NCBI GenBank assembly: GCA_017436865.1 | Contig: JAFSCH010000027.1 | Span: 1 to 39,575 of the forward strand | Origin: Lachnospiraceae bacterium | GTDB taxonomy: Bacteria > Bacillota > Clostridia > Lachnospirales > Lachnospiraceae | DNA: 39,575 nt | Reading direction: 5' to 3' | Part shown: positions 1 through 8,338 of the stretch, in pieces | Layout: every line of letters starts with the position of its first letter | Position numbering within the stretch: position 1 is the stretch's first letter | Translations under genes and position numbers: made by a program | The notes under the pieces: model-generated | The model's database searches: none | What the model saw: only the letters and a program-made list of their open reading frames with translations | Told to the model about the DNA's origin: nothing

Positions 1-169
1 GTTTTCCACAAAAAAATAAAATTGGATAACTATAACTATAGGATGTGGATAACTTTTGTGTTTTATCGCAAGTGCAAAACATATGTTTGGTTTTGCTGAA
101 AAGGCAGGCTATAGATAAATTTACCTTTCATTGCTGAAAAAATGTCGTTTCAGTTGACATAAAACAGCT
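1..169. other. Non-coding edge region with DnaA-box-like sites
   Basis: No gene is visible between the window edge and the hemZ stop codon. The first 52 bases hold one perfect DnaA-box sequence, TGTGGATAA at 44-52 (reverse complement TTATCCACA), a one-mismatch box TTTTCCACA at 2-10, and a weaker ATTGGATAA at 21-29. The rest is A/T-rich with no clear terminator. In related genomes hisS often follows hemZ, but nothing resembling it starts here. Confidence 0.4.
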
Positions 170-1636
170 CTATTCCATCCCCAAAAGCTTTCTCTTCCTA
201 TCAATCATTTCCTCAATCTTCTCAATATAAAGCCCTACATCCTTCACATTATCGCATCTTTCAATCCTTCCATCACCAAAGACTCTCTTGGTGATACTTC
301 CTGCACCTAATGCTACGATGGTCTGAACTTCTTCCATGATTAAGATATTGTAGATTCCATACTTACCTTCTCTTGCATAGCCTACATTTTCAAAGTTACC
401 TGACATATTCTTCTGACGATACAGATAATACGGCTGCATTTGCATTGCTTCCGCACCTGCTGCCGCAATTTCCATCGTTCTATCGGTGTTTTTCAGCGTT
501 GCAATGCCGTTTTCTTCAATCCACTGACTAAGCTTTGAAGCACGCTTAACTGCAAGAGAATGTACTGTTAAACTGTCAGGATCAAGCTTTTTAATCTCTT
601 CAATGGTATTCTCCACATCAGCCTCTAACTCCCCAGGAAGTCCAAGGATAATATCCATGTTGATATTGTCAAATCCAACCTCTCTAGCCATTGCATAGGC
701 ATCCTTTACCTGCTGAACAGTATGACGTCTTCCGATTGCCTTTAAGGTCTCATCCTTCATGGTCTGCGGATTTACCGATATTCTGGTAACTCCATGTTTT
801 TTGAGTACTTCCAGCTTTTCCTTGGTGATACTGTCTGCTCGCCCTGCTTCTACAGTAAATTCCTTTACCTGACTCCAGTCAAAAGCATCTCTTACTCTGG
901 TTAAAAGCCAATCTAACTCTTCTGCTTCCAAGGTTGTAGGAGTACCACCACCAATATATACCGTATCCAGAATCTTATCCTTATAAGCTTCTGACACATA
1001 TTGTATCTCTTTATATAATGCCTCCAAATATTCCTGCATCCTCTTCTTCCAGATTACAATCGGATAAGATGTAAAAGAACAATACAAACAGGTCGTTGGG
1101 CAAAATGGAATTCCGATATACAAGCTATAACCATCCTGATAATGTATCTGGTCTAATAATGCCTTTTCTCTTTTTGCGATATCCAGACTAAGTGCAGCCT
1201 TTTCATCACTAACTGCGTGTGTTTCCTGAAGTTTAGCTATTATTTCCGCATCTGACATACCATCAGCTAACATTCCCATCGGTAGCTTTGTAGGTCTGAT
1301 ACCTGTTAAATTTCCCCATGGAAGTGTTTTTCCGGAATAATCACACAAGTCTTGATACAGAGCAAGCTTACAACGATTCTTATAGGTATGTACTCCTGTT
1401 GCTTCATCACAGTTTTCCACTTTTACCAAATTCGTGTACTGTTTTTTTCCGCCATCCGCATTTGCTGCCAGTATAACTTCTATCTTTTCCTCAAAAAAGA
1501 AGACTTCTACATACTGTTCACCTGCATTGGGCTCTCCCTCTTGGATTACTTTTACATCCTGATCTGGGTAAAATGCCTTAATCAACGAATGCAAATCATA
1601 CTGAAAGCTTTCTTTATTTGTGTATATTTTAATCAT
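170..1636 (-). CDS. hemZ: Oxygen-independent coproporphyrinogen III oxidase-like radical SAM protein HemZ
   Basis: Radical SAM enzyme of the HemN/HemZ group, expected to act on coproporphyrinogen III or a related haem-type substrate in the cytosol. The Fe-S/SAM motif is CPTTCLYC (Cys 179, 183 and 186 of the 488-residue product), followed by the family's YIGGGTPTTL segment. The extra N-terminal domain of about 170 residues is typical of HemZ rather than HemN. An in-frame start 45 bases upstream is possible, but ATG at 1636 is preferred because GAGGAG lies about 10 bases before it and the extension runs into a hairpin. It is the last gene of the apt-rel-MBL cluster, separated from the MBL gene by 126 bases that hold several hairpins. 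HemZ-type proteins are not all proven coproporphyrinogen oxidases, so the substrate is inferred from family. Confidence 0.88.
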   Translation of the reverse strand: MIKIYTNKESFQYDLHSLIKAFYPDQDVKVIQEGEPNAGEQYVEVFFFEEKIEVILAANADGGKKQYTNLVKVENCDEATGVHTYKNRCKLALYQDLCDYSGKTLPWGNLTGIRPTKLPMGMLADGMSDAEIIAKLQETHAVSDEKAALSLDIAKREKALLDQIHYQDGYSLYIGIPFCPTTCLYCSFTSYPIVIWKKRMQEYLEALYKEIQYVSEAYKDKILDTVYIGGGTPTTLEAEELDWLLTRVRDAFDWSQVKEFTVEAGRADSITKEKLEVLKKHGVTRISVNPQTMKDETLKAIGRRHTVQQVKDAYAMAREVGFDNINMDIILGLPGELEADVENTIEEIKKLDPDSLTVHSLAVKRASKLSQWIEENGIATLKNTDRTMEIAAAGAEAMQMQPYYLYRQKNMSGNFENVGYAREGKYGIYNILIMEEVQTIVALGAGSITKRVFGDGRIERCDNVKDVGLYIEKIEEMIDRKRKLLGME

Positions 1637-1662
1637 AAACAATATCTCCTCAGAAAAAATTA

Positions 1663-1709
1663 TGCGTGCCAGCGCACGCACTTTGGCAAGAATTCCTTAC
1701 GAAATTCTT
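1663..1709 (-). repeat. Tandem hairpins upstream of hemZ
   Basis: Two inverted repeats sit side by side just upstream of the hemZ ribosome binding site. One is TGCGTGC/GCACGCA (1663-1669 with 1674-1680, 4-base loop). The other is AAGAATT/AATTCTT (1688-1694 with 1703-1709, 8-base loop). Similar GC-rich mini-hairpins occur at 4802-4828, 5490-5504 and 39527-39547. The run TTTTTT after the first hairpin on the minus strand would suit a weak terminator or attenuator, but function is not established. Confidence 0.5.
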
Positions 1710-1752
1710 ATCTAGTTATTACTACGCTACAACCATTTCCTAATACATAATA

Positions 1753-1777
1753 AATCCGTGTTTTACAAACACGGATT
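1753..1777 (-). terminator. Hairpin overlapping the end of the MBL gene
   Basis: AATCCGTGTTT (1753-1763) pairs with AAACACGGATT (1767-1777) around a 3-base loop. The stop codon of the MBL hydrolase (1763-1765) lies at the loop, so half of the stem is coding. On the minus strand the stem is followed only by TTATTATG, a poor T-tract, so this may be a partial terminator or an mRNA 3'-end stabiliser before hemZ. Confidence 0.45.
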
Positions 1778-2395
1778 ATATTTTTTCTCATATTCGACTG
1801 TTGTCTTGTCACCATGTCCTGATAAAAGCTTTGTATCATCCGGCAATGTAAAGATTCGCTCACGAATCGACTTTACCAGTGTTGCCCCAGAACCAGAATA
1901 AAAGTCCGTTCTTCCTACAGAACAGTTAAAAATCGTATCTCCACAGAATAAATAACCGTCCTCTGCATCATAGAAACAGCATCCACCCTTTGTATGTCCC
2001 GGTGTGTGAATCACCTGAAAGTGGATACCAGCCATATCAAATTCCTGCTTATCATGAAGATACTCATCTGCTTCAAAGCCATACGCAGATCCAAACCATC
2101 CTGACAGATTCTTCTGTGGATCCTTTAAAATCTCTGCTTCCTCTTCATGAGCATAAATTTTTGCACCGCTTAATTCCTTTAACTTCAAAGCGCCACCTGT
2201 ATGATCACCGTGACCATGTGTCAGAAGGATTCCTGCCACCTTGTCAAAGCCAAGTGTTTTCACATCATCATATACAGTCTCTCCACTGTCACCCGGATCA
2301 ATCACAACAATCTCCGAAGCGCCTTCTTTATACACATAGTAGCAATTTGTACCGCATGCACTCAACACACGTCTCTTTACCTTCAAATCTGCCAT
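1763..2395 (-). CDS. MBL-fold metallo-hydrolase (glyoxalase II-like)
   Basis: Cytosolic metallo-beta-lactamase-fold hydrolase of about 210 residues. The metal-binding signature is THGHGDH, followed by HTPGHTKGG and CGDTIF, and then a C-terminal SGHGD motif, matching the hydroxyacylglutathione-hydrolase-like branch. The C-terminal substrate domain of true glyoxalase II is absent, so glutathione thioester activity is not assured. The ATG at 2395 begins one base after the rel stop codon (TAATATG), which suggests translational coupling. A TTG 21 bases upstream is the alternative start. It lies between rel and hemZ in the same direction. Confidence 0.85.
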   Translation of the reverse strand: MADLKVKRRVLSACGTNCYYVYKEGASEIVVIDPGDSGETVYDDVKTLGFDKVAGILLTHGHGDHTGGALKLKELSGAKIYAHEEEAEILKDPQKNLSGWFGSAYGFEADEYLHDKQEFDMAGIHFQVIHTPGHTKGGCCFYDAEDGYLFCGDTIFNCSVGRTDFYSGSGATLVKSIRERIFTLPDDTKLLSGHGDKTTVEYEKKYNPCL

Positions 2396-2396
2396 A

Positions 2397-4769
2397 TTAG
2401 CCTGTTGTCCTTTCAATATCTAATACATTATCTATCATACGAAGCTTACTGATAATGGTATTCAGCTCTTCGCGGCTTCTAATCTCAAAGGACATTGCCA
2501 TCGTAGCAACACCCTGCTTATTCGTTCTAGTATTCATGGACTGAATATCAATATTCTTCTCTGTCAAGGTCTTAGAAATATCTGCTAAAAGTCCACTTCG
2601 ATTCTGTGCGTAAATAACAATCTCTGCAAGATATTTTTCTTTGCTCGCATCAAGCTCCTCAGGCTGCCACTCTGCATCAATCAGTCTGTCTCTTTCTAAC
2701 TCCGAAAGACCTAATACATTGATACAATCGGTACGATGAATCGAAACACCTCTGCCTCTGGTAACAAAGCCTACAATCTCATCACCTGGAACCGGTGCAC
2801 AGCATCTGGAAAAACGCACTGCTACATCATGAATTCCCTTAACCGTAATACCGTTTTTGGACTTTGGTTTTACCGGCTTATGCTGAATATTCTGCGCATT
2901 TTCCTGAATCGTAGCCAGCAATTCTTCATCACTAATCGTCTTCTTGTGATCCCTGTTATAAAGCTCTAGCATACGGTTCACAATCTGACCTTCTTTTAAA
3001 GCACCATGTCCCATTGCCGCAAGTACAGCCTCCCAGTCACGGAAACCATATTTACGCATAACAACACTCTCATACTCCGGCTTTAATACATCCGACGGAT
3101 TAATACTTCTTGACTTACAATAACCTAAAAAGACTTCGCGTCCTTTTATGACATTATCTTCTTTTAACTCATTCTTAAACCACTGATTAATCTTGTTCTT
3201 CGCCTGCGAAGACTTTACGATGTTAAGCCAGTCACGGCTTGGCCCCTTGGAATTCTGTGAAGTCAGGATCTCGATACAGTCACCATTATTAATCTTATAA
3301 TCTATGGTAACCAACTTACTATTTACTCTGGCTCCAATCATCTTATTACCTACTGCACTATGAATGCTATAAGCAAAATCAATTGGTGTAGAGCCTGCTG
3401 GAAGATTCTTTACCTCTCCGGTTGGTGTAAAGCAATATACATGGTCTGAAAACAGATCTAAATCACTCTTAAGAAGCTTTAAAAACTCCCTATTATCTGA
3501 CATATCCTTCTGCCATTCCAAAATCTGGCTCAGCCAAGCAAGCTTTTCTTCTTCACCGCCTGTCGTAACTTTACCATCACTTGTTTCCTTATATTTCCAA
3601 TGGGCAGCAATACCAAATTCTGCTACCTTATGCATCTCAAACGTTCTAATCTGAATCTCAAATGGTGTTCCAGTAGAACCAATCAAAGTCGTATGAAGAG
3701 ACTGATACATATTTGCCTTTGGCATAGCAATATAGTCCTTAAACCGCCCCGGTAGCGGCTTATACATCTCATGAATCACACCAAGTGCCGCATAACAATC
3801 CTTAACAGAATCTACAATAATACGAACTGCGAACAAATCATAAATCTGCTCTATTGTCTTATTCTGATTCTTCATTTTCTTATAGATGCTAAAGAAATGC
3901 TTCACTCGACCATCAATCTGAGCCTCTATTCCAGCATTTCCAATATGCTCACTTACCTCATCTACGATATCCTGCACGTATTTTTCACGGATATTTTTAC
4001 GAAGAGCAATTTTATTTACCAAATCATAATAAGCTTCCGGCTCCAAATACTTTAAGGCAAGATCATCCAACTCTACCTTAATCTTGGAAATACCAAGACG
4101 TTCTGCAAGAGGTGAATAAATATCAAGCGTTTCTCTTGCAATACGCTGCTGTTTCTCTGCCGGCATATGCTTCAAGGTACGCATATTATGAAGTCTGTCT
4201 GCCAATTTAATAATGATGACACGGATATCCTTTGCCATGGCAAGAAACATTTTACGCAGATTTTCCGCCTGCATATCCTCACGACTTGCCGGTCCTGATT
4301 CACCAGTATACTGGAGCTGTTCGAGCTTAGTAACTCCATCCACAAGCAACTCTACATCTGCTCCAAACTGTTCTGTAACCTCATCATTTGTTAAAATCGT
4401 ATCTTCAATTACATCATGCAATAATCCTGCAACGATTGTCTCCTTATCAAGCTCCAAATCAGCAAGAATCGTCGCTACACACAAAGGATGAATAATATAT
4501 GGTTCTCCTGACTTTCTTACCTGATTCTTATGTGCTTCACATGCAATACCATATGCTTTATCAATCATGCTGATATCATCAGAAGGATGATATTTTTGCA
4601 CACGCTTTATAAGCCCTTGGTATAATTCATCCGGGCTTTGAAATTCCTTGATATATTCGATTCTTCGTTCATCAACCTTACGAATCTTATTCTTACTACC
4701 GTTAATAATAAGCGAATCCTCGTAGGTTCCAGGATTCCCCTGCCTCTCTCTTACCTCTGTCATTCGCAT
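2397..4769 (-). CDS. rel: Bifunctional (p)ppGpp synthetase/hydrolase Rel
   Basis: Long RelA/SpoT homologue that makes and degrades the alarmone (p)ppGpp. The order is standard: HD hydrolase domain with the HDVIED motif near residue 119, synthetase domain (MYQSLHTTLIG), TGS domain (VYCFTPTGEV), a zinc-finger/CC region (RFSRCCAPVPGDEIVG), and a C-terminal ACT domain over the last 75 residues. The intact HD motif supports hydrolase as well as synthetase activity, as expected for the single Rel of Firmicutes. The exact start is uncertain: GTG 4772, ATG 4769 and ATG 4763 are all in frame and no strong ribosome binding site separates them. It lies downstream of apt, with two hairpins in the gap. 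Confidence 0.96.
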   Translation of the reverse strand: MRMTEVRERQGNPGTYEDSLIINGSKNKIRKVDERRIEYIKEFQSPDELYQGLIKRVQKYHPSDDISMIDKAYGIACEAHKNQVRKSGEPYIIHPLCVATILADLELDKETIVAGLLHDVIEDTILTNDEVTEQFGADVELLVDGVTKLEQLQYTGESGPASREDMQAENLRKMFLAMAKDIRVIIIKLADRLHNMRTLKHMPAEKQQRIARETLDIYSPLAERLGISKIKVELDDLALKYLEPEAYYDLVNKIALRKNIREKYVQDIVDEVSEHIGNAGIEAQIDGRVKHFFSIYKKMKNQNKTIEQIYDLFAVRIIVDSVKDCYAALGVIHEMYKPLPGRFKDYIAMPKANMYQSLHTTLIGSTGTPFEIQIRTFEMHKVAEFGIAAHWKYKETSDGKVTTGGEEEKLAWLSQILEWQKDMSDNREFLKLLKSDLDLFSDHVYCFTPTGEVKNLPAGSTPIDFAYSIHSAVGNKMIGARVNSKLVTIDYKINNGDCIEILTSQNSKGPSRDWLNIVKSSQAKNKINQWFKNELKEDNVIKGREVFLGYCKSRSINPSDVLKPEYESVVMRKYGFRDWEAVLAAMGHGALKEGQIVNRMLELYNRDHKKTISDEELLATIQENAQNIQHKPVKPKSKNGITVKGIHDVAVRFSRCCAPVPGDEIVGFVTRGRGVSIHRTDCINVLGLSELERDRLIDAEWQPEELDASKEKYLAEIVIYAQNRSGLLADISKTLTEKNIDIQSMNTRTNKQGVATMAMSFEIRSREELNTIISKLRMIDNVLDIERTTG

Positions 4770-4801
4770 CACCAGCTATCTTTATATTCGTTCATAATGC
4801 T

Positions 4802-4863
4802 GCGAATTTGTGCGGCGCACAAATTTGCCAATTGGAAAATCTTTCATATATGGATTTTCCAAT
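4802..4863 (-). repeat. Two consecutive hairpins between apt and rel
   Basis: Immediately after the apt stop codon (minus-strand order) there is a perfect 11-bp stem, ATTGGAAAATC at 4831-4841 with GATTTTCCAAT at 4853-4863, around an 11-base loop. A second stem of about 12 bp follows (4802-4813 with 4817-4828, core TTTGTGC/GCACAAA, one G-T pair). Neither is followed by a T-tract, so a simple terminator is unlikely. They may set the apt/rel transcript ratio or be repeat elements. Confidence 0.55.
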
Positions 4864-5388
4864 TTATTTTCCTTCATAGGTAATCGCAGAATCCAAACGA
4901 TATCCTTTTAACTTCTCTCGTCCATTCAGACCTGCAAGCTCCATCATTACAAGAACGCCTACAACCTCTCCACCAAGAGATTCAATTAGCTTAATCATCG
5001 CTTCTGTTGTTCCACCAGTTGCGATCAAATCGTCTACAACCAGTACCTTCTGTCCTGGTTTCACAGAGTCCTTATGCATCTCTATCGTAGCAGTGCCATA
5101 TTCTAACTCATAGTCAATGGATACTGTCTCTGCCGGAAGTTTTCCTTTTTTACGAATCAAAACAAAAGGCTTATGTTTATTATATGCAATCGGTGTACCA
5201 AAAATAAAACCTCTAGATTCTGCACCTGCTACTACATCATATTCCAAATCCTGTACAAGTTCCTGCATTTTGTCTATCGCAAGCTGTAAACCATCTGCAT
5301 CCTGTAATACACTTGTTACATCGCGAAACATAATACCTTCCTCTGGAAAATTAGGAATCGTTCTTACATAATCTTCTAGCTTCTTCAT
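4864..5388 (-). CDS. apt: Adenine phosphoribosyltransferase
   Basis: Converts adenine and PRPP to AMP (purine salvage, cytosol). The PRPP-binding motif VLVVDDLIATGGT and the N-terminal YVRTIPNFPEEGIMFRDVT segment are diagnostic of Apt. At 174 residues it has the usual family length. ATG at 5388 was chosen over one 39 bases upstream because GGAGA lies about 8 bases before it and the product then begins exactly where other Apt proteins do. It is the first gene of the cluster read from the promoter at 5451-5479. The apt-rel order, linking purine salvage to alarmone metabolism, is common in Clostridia. Confidence 0.96.
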   Translation of the reverse strand: MKKLEDYVRTIPNFPEEGIMFRDVTSVLQDADGLQLAIDKMQELVQDLEYDVVAGAESRGFIFGTPIAYNKHKPFVLIRKKGKLPAETVSIDYELEYGTATIEMHKDSVKPGQKVLVVDDLIATGGTTEAMIKLIESLGGEVVGVLVMMELAGLNGREKLKGYRLDSAITYEGK

Positions 5389-5450
5389 CGTAGCATCTCC
5401 AATCTTTATATCATGCGTTTTAGACACAAATTTTTCTAAAAGTATCTTTA

Positions 5451-5479
5451 ATTATATATTCATTTGTGTTATAAGTCAA
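5451..5479 (-). promoter_or_regulatory. Sigma-A-type promoter for apt-rel
   Basis: On the minus strand TTGACT (5474-5479) and TATAAT (5451-5456) are separated by exactly 17 bases. The match is 5/6 to the -35 and 6/6 to the -10 consensus. Transcription would start about 55 bases upstream of the apt start codon. A short GC hairpin, GTGTG/CACAC (5490-5504), lies just upstream of the -35. Confidence 0.7.
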
Positions 5480-5519
5480 TTACTTGTCCGTGTGTGGAGC
5501 ACACAAAAAGCGCTACATT

Positions 5520-5560
5520 TATAGCAAAAAGTGGCTACTATCAGCCACTTCTTTGCTATA
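5520..5560 (-). terminator. Probable terminator after the chemoreceptor gene
   Basis: TATAGCAAAAAGTGGCT (5520-5536) pairs with AGCCACTTCTTTGCTATA (5543-5560) around a 6-base loop, with one bulge. It starts about 10 bases after the stop codon of the receptor gene. On the minus strand it carries AGCCACTTTTTGCTATAAATG, with the T-run inside the 3' arm. Confidence 0.6.
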
Positions 5561-5569
5561 TCATATATT

Positions 5570-7276
5570 TCATTTTAAAACCTTAAATCTGCCAACCAAA
5601 TCACTCATCGTAAACGCCTGTGCTGCCAGCTGTTGGCTTGTTGCTGATGTTTCCTGTGCTGTTGCAGAGTTAGACTGAACAACCTCTGAAATCTTGCTGA
5701 TTCCAACATCTACCTGTTCCATTGCCTCTGCCTGTTCCTTGGAGCGTTCACTTAACTCCTTAGAAGTCTCTGCAATGTTCTTTACACCTTCTACCACTTC
5801 CTTCAAGGATTCTGCTGCCATTAATGCAACCTTATTACCTTCCTCTACCTCTTGCATAGAGCCTTCAATCAATGCTCTGGTATCAACTGCAGATTTTGCG
5901 CTTTGTGCCGCAAGGTTTCCTATCTGGTCAGCTACAACTGCAAAGCCTCTTCCTGCCTCTCCGGCTCTTGCTGCCTCAATTGCCGCATTCAGTGATAACA
6001 GATTCGTCTGTTCCGCAATATCCTCAATCTCACCAATAATATTCTGAATCTGAGAAGATGTGGCATTGATTCTGTCCATTGCCGCCATCATAGCTTCCAT
6101 CTGAATTCTGCTCTTTTCTGCTTCTTCTGCATACTTATGTGCCTCTACATAGGAAGCTTCTACCTGTTGTGTTGTCTTATTTACATTTTCAACCAGGCTA
6201 TCCACCGTTGCCTGAATCTCTTCCACCGATGCCGCCTGATCAGTCGCACCTTCTGCCAATGCCTGTGCCGCCTCTGCCAGATTGGTCGAACCACCTGATA
6301 CCTGCTGAGCAACTTCATCTACCTCTGTTAAGGTACTGCTCATCTCTTTCTTCATCTTGCGAATTGCAGTAAGAAGCTGCATGAAATCACCGGAATATTT
6401 TTCTTCCATCTTGGTACGAACTGCAAAATTACCTTCTGCCATTTCATCCATTTGATATCCTACATCTTCAATAATGCGATTCAGCTTCTCAGCCATAATT
6501 TGAGCTTCTTCAATCATATCTGCAATTTCATCTTTTGTATCAATCGTCGGGAATGCAGATGTCAAATCTCCTTCTGCAAAATCCTTCAAACGTTTTTCCA
6601 TTGCATCCAAAGGCTTCTCAATTCCCTTTGAAATTGTACCACCAAGCTGTCTGGAAACCAATACTGCAATAACCAGAATTACTATCATAATCACAAAGAT
6701 GACAATTTCCATAATTTCCAGCATAGCATGACTGGCATCACCTTTTTCCACGTTTACCGCCATCAATGAAGTAAAGGTTGCATCTGCTGCATTGTATGCA
6801 TCTGTTAGCTCATGCAAAGCCATTTCCTGTGCCTGTGCACATAATGCCTGGTCGGTTGTCGCACCAAGTGCAAGCACTTCTGCTTCTACCGCATAATAAT
6901 TGGCAAGTCCTGCTTCAATTGCTGCAAAAGACTCCTTACCTTCCGGTGTTACCATCGTTGGCTCTATCAATGCCATATACTTCTCCAGCTCTGCCACTGC
7001 CTCATCATGCTGTGCCATTGCTGCATCAATCGCATATTGTTCTTCATAGCCAATAACCGCACGAGTCGCACTTCGAACTTCAGCAAACTCATTCATTGCA
7101 AGTCCGATGTCTCCCTGTGGAAATGCATAATACTCAAGCGTATGGCTATACTGACTATTCATAAAGAAAATGAAAATCATTCCTATGATAGCCACCGAAA
7201 TCGTCATTAGTAAAATCACTTTAAAAGTAAACTCCAGACGTTTCTTAATCCGCATTTCCTTCAAATTAATCTTCAT
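5570..7276 (-). CDS. Methyl-accepting chemotaxis protein
   Basis: Inner-membrane chemoreceptor of 568 residues. A first membrane helix (about residues 15-37) and a second (about 186-207) flank a periplasmic-side helical region of about 150 residues that resembles a four-helix-bundle sensor. A HAMP domain follows, then a cytoplasmic coiled-coil signalling domain whose hairpin tip reads [19 protein letters not shown], the CheA/CheW contact region. The ligand cannot be read from the sequence. The start is supported by AGGAG 9 bases upstream. It is a single gene between the trp operon and apt, with a terminator-like hairpin after it. No che or fla genes are nearby. Confidence 0.93.
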   Translation of the reverse strand: MKINLKEMRIKKRLEFTFKVILLMTISVAIIGMIFIFFMNSQYSHTLEYYAFPQGDIGLAMNEFAEVRSATRAVIGYEEQYAIDAAMAQHDEAVAELEKYMALIEPTMVTPEGKESFAAIEAGLANYYAVEAEVLALGATTDQALCAQAQEMALHELTDAYNAADATFTSLMAVNVEKGDASHAMLEIMEIVIFVIMIVILVIAVLVSRQLGGTISKGIEKPLDAMEKRLKDFAEGDLTSAFPTIDTKDEIADMIEEAQIMAEKLNRIIEDVGYQMDEMAEGNFAVRTKMEEKYSGDFMQLLTAIRKMKKEMSSTLTEVDEVAQQVSGGSTNLAEAAQALAEGATDQAASVEEIQATVDSLVENVNKTTQQVEASYVEAHKYAEEAEKSRIQMEAMMAAMDRINATSSQIQNIIGEIEDIAEQTNLLSLNAAIEAARAGEAGRGFAVVADQIGNLAAQSAKSAVDTRALIEGSMQEVEEGNKVALMAAESLKEVVEGVKNIAETSKELSERSKEQAEAMEQVDVGISKISEVVQSNSATAQETSATSQQLAAQAFTMSDLVGRFKVLK

Positions 7277-7451
7277 TTACATCACTCCTGACTAAAATAT
7301 ACTCGTTCTAATCGTTTTCTTTTACACTTTGCACTATCAATGCACCAGTAAACAATATAAGTATATTTTAATCTTTTTTCTGTCTTTTTTCAACACTTTC
7401 AATTATTTTTGTTTTTTTATTCAGCAAAAAGCAAAATATCTGTTTTTTATT

Positions 7452-8249
7452 TTATAATATCCTAGTCTCTATCTCAGCGTTCCTAATTGCCTTTTTCATA
7501 GTCTGGATGTATTGACACACTGGCTCTATACTCCTTTTCCCATACTGTGCTATCATTTTTACAATTGCACTTCCTACAATTACACCATCTGCTATTTTGG
7601 CCATTTCATAGGCTTGTTCCGGCGTTGCTATTCCAAATCCAATCGCACATGGTATATCAGAGTTTTGTCGAACCTGTTTTATCATTTCTGATATATCCGT
7701 CGTTATTTTGTTTCTCACTCCTGTTACACCAAGAGAAGATACACAATACAAAAAGCCTTCCGCCTCTTCTGCAATCATATGGATTCTTTCCTTCGATGTA
7801 GGTGCTATCATGGAAATCAATTCAATTCCTACTTTTTGACATTCTTTATTAATCTCCTCTTTTTCTTCATAAGGAACATCCGGTATGATTACTCCATCTA
7901 TCCCTACTTGAGCACAACGCTCCAAAAAACGTTCTGTTCCATATGTATAAATTGGATTCATATAAGTCATAAATACCAACGGAACTTGTGTCTTCTCCCT
8001 TACTCGAACTACCATTTCAAACAACTTATCTGTTGTTACACCTGCCTGTAAAGCCCTGATATCCGCCTCTTGTATCACTATCCCTTCTGCTATTGGATCT
8101 GAAAACGGAATGCCAATTTCAATTACATCTGCACCTGCCTCCGCCATTTTTGGTATCAAACACTCTGTTGTCTCTATATCTGGATCTCCTCCTGTTAGAA
8201 ATGCTATGAATGCCTTTTCCTTTTCAAATACTTTTCTGATTCTACCCAC
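7452..8249 (-). CDS. trpA: Tryptophan synthase alpha subunit
   Basis: Cleaves indole-3-glycerol phosphate to indole and glyceraldehyde 3-phosphate and passes indole to TrpB. Visible signatures are FLTGGDPD, the catalytic Glu in EIGIPFSDPIAEG, the catalytic Asp in GVIIPDVPYEE, and the loop GVTGVR. The 265-residue length is normal. The start is GTG, with AAGGAAGGAA about 8 bases upstream. It is the last gene of the trp operon, separated from trpB by a long hairpin. No convincing terminator was seen between trpA and the receptor gene start. Confidence 0.97.
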   Translation of the reverse strand: MGRIRKVFEKEKAFIAFLTGGDPDIETTECLIPKMAEAGADVIEIGIPFSDPIAEGIVIQEADIRALQAGVTTDKLFEMVVRVREKTQVPLVFMTYMNPIYTYGTERFLERCAQVGIDGVIIPDVPYEEKEEINKECQKVGIELISMIAPTSKERIHMIAEEAEGFLYCVSSLGVTGVRNKITTDISEMIKQVRQNSDIPCAIGFGIATPEQAYEMAKIADGVIVGSAIVKMIAQYGKRSIEPVCQYIQTMKKAIRNAEIETRIL

Positions 8250-8273
8250 TTTTCATTCCTTCCTTTACCTAAT

Positions 8274-8338
8274 ATGTACTCTCGGAATCTTTTTACTATA
8301 TCTCTGAAATTCAAATATAAAAGATTCCGAGAGTACAT
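8274..8338 (-). repeat. 20-bp perfect inverted repeat between trpB and trpA
   Basis: The arm at 8274-8293 (begins ATGTACTCTCGGAATC) is the exact reverse complement of 8319-8338, with a 25-base A/T-rich loop. It starts on the trpB stop codon and fills most of the trpB-trpA gap. After the hairpin on the minus strand there is no T-tract (ATTAGG follows). A REP/MITE-like palindrome or an mRNA processing/stability element fits better than a plain terminator. Confidence 0.8.

Noticed and set aside
1352-1750. 132-residue plus-strand ORF overlapping hemZ
   Set aside because: It is antisense to a clear HemZ coding region and has no recognisable domain.
7277-7451. Sigma-D-type flagellar promoter before the chemoreceptor gene
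   Set aside because: A TAAA element is present but the downstream part does not match the -10 consensus well enough.
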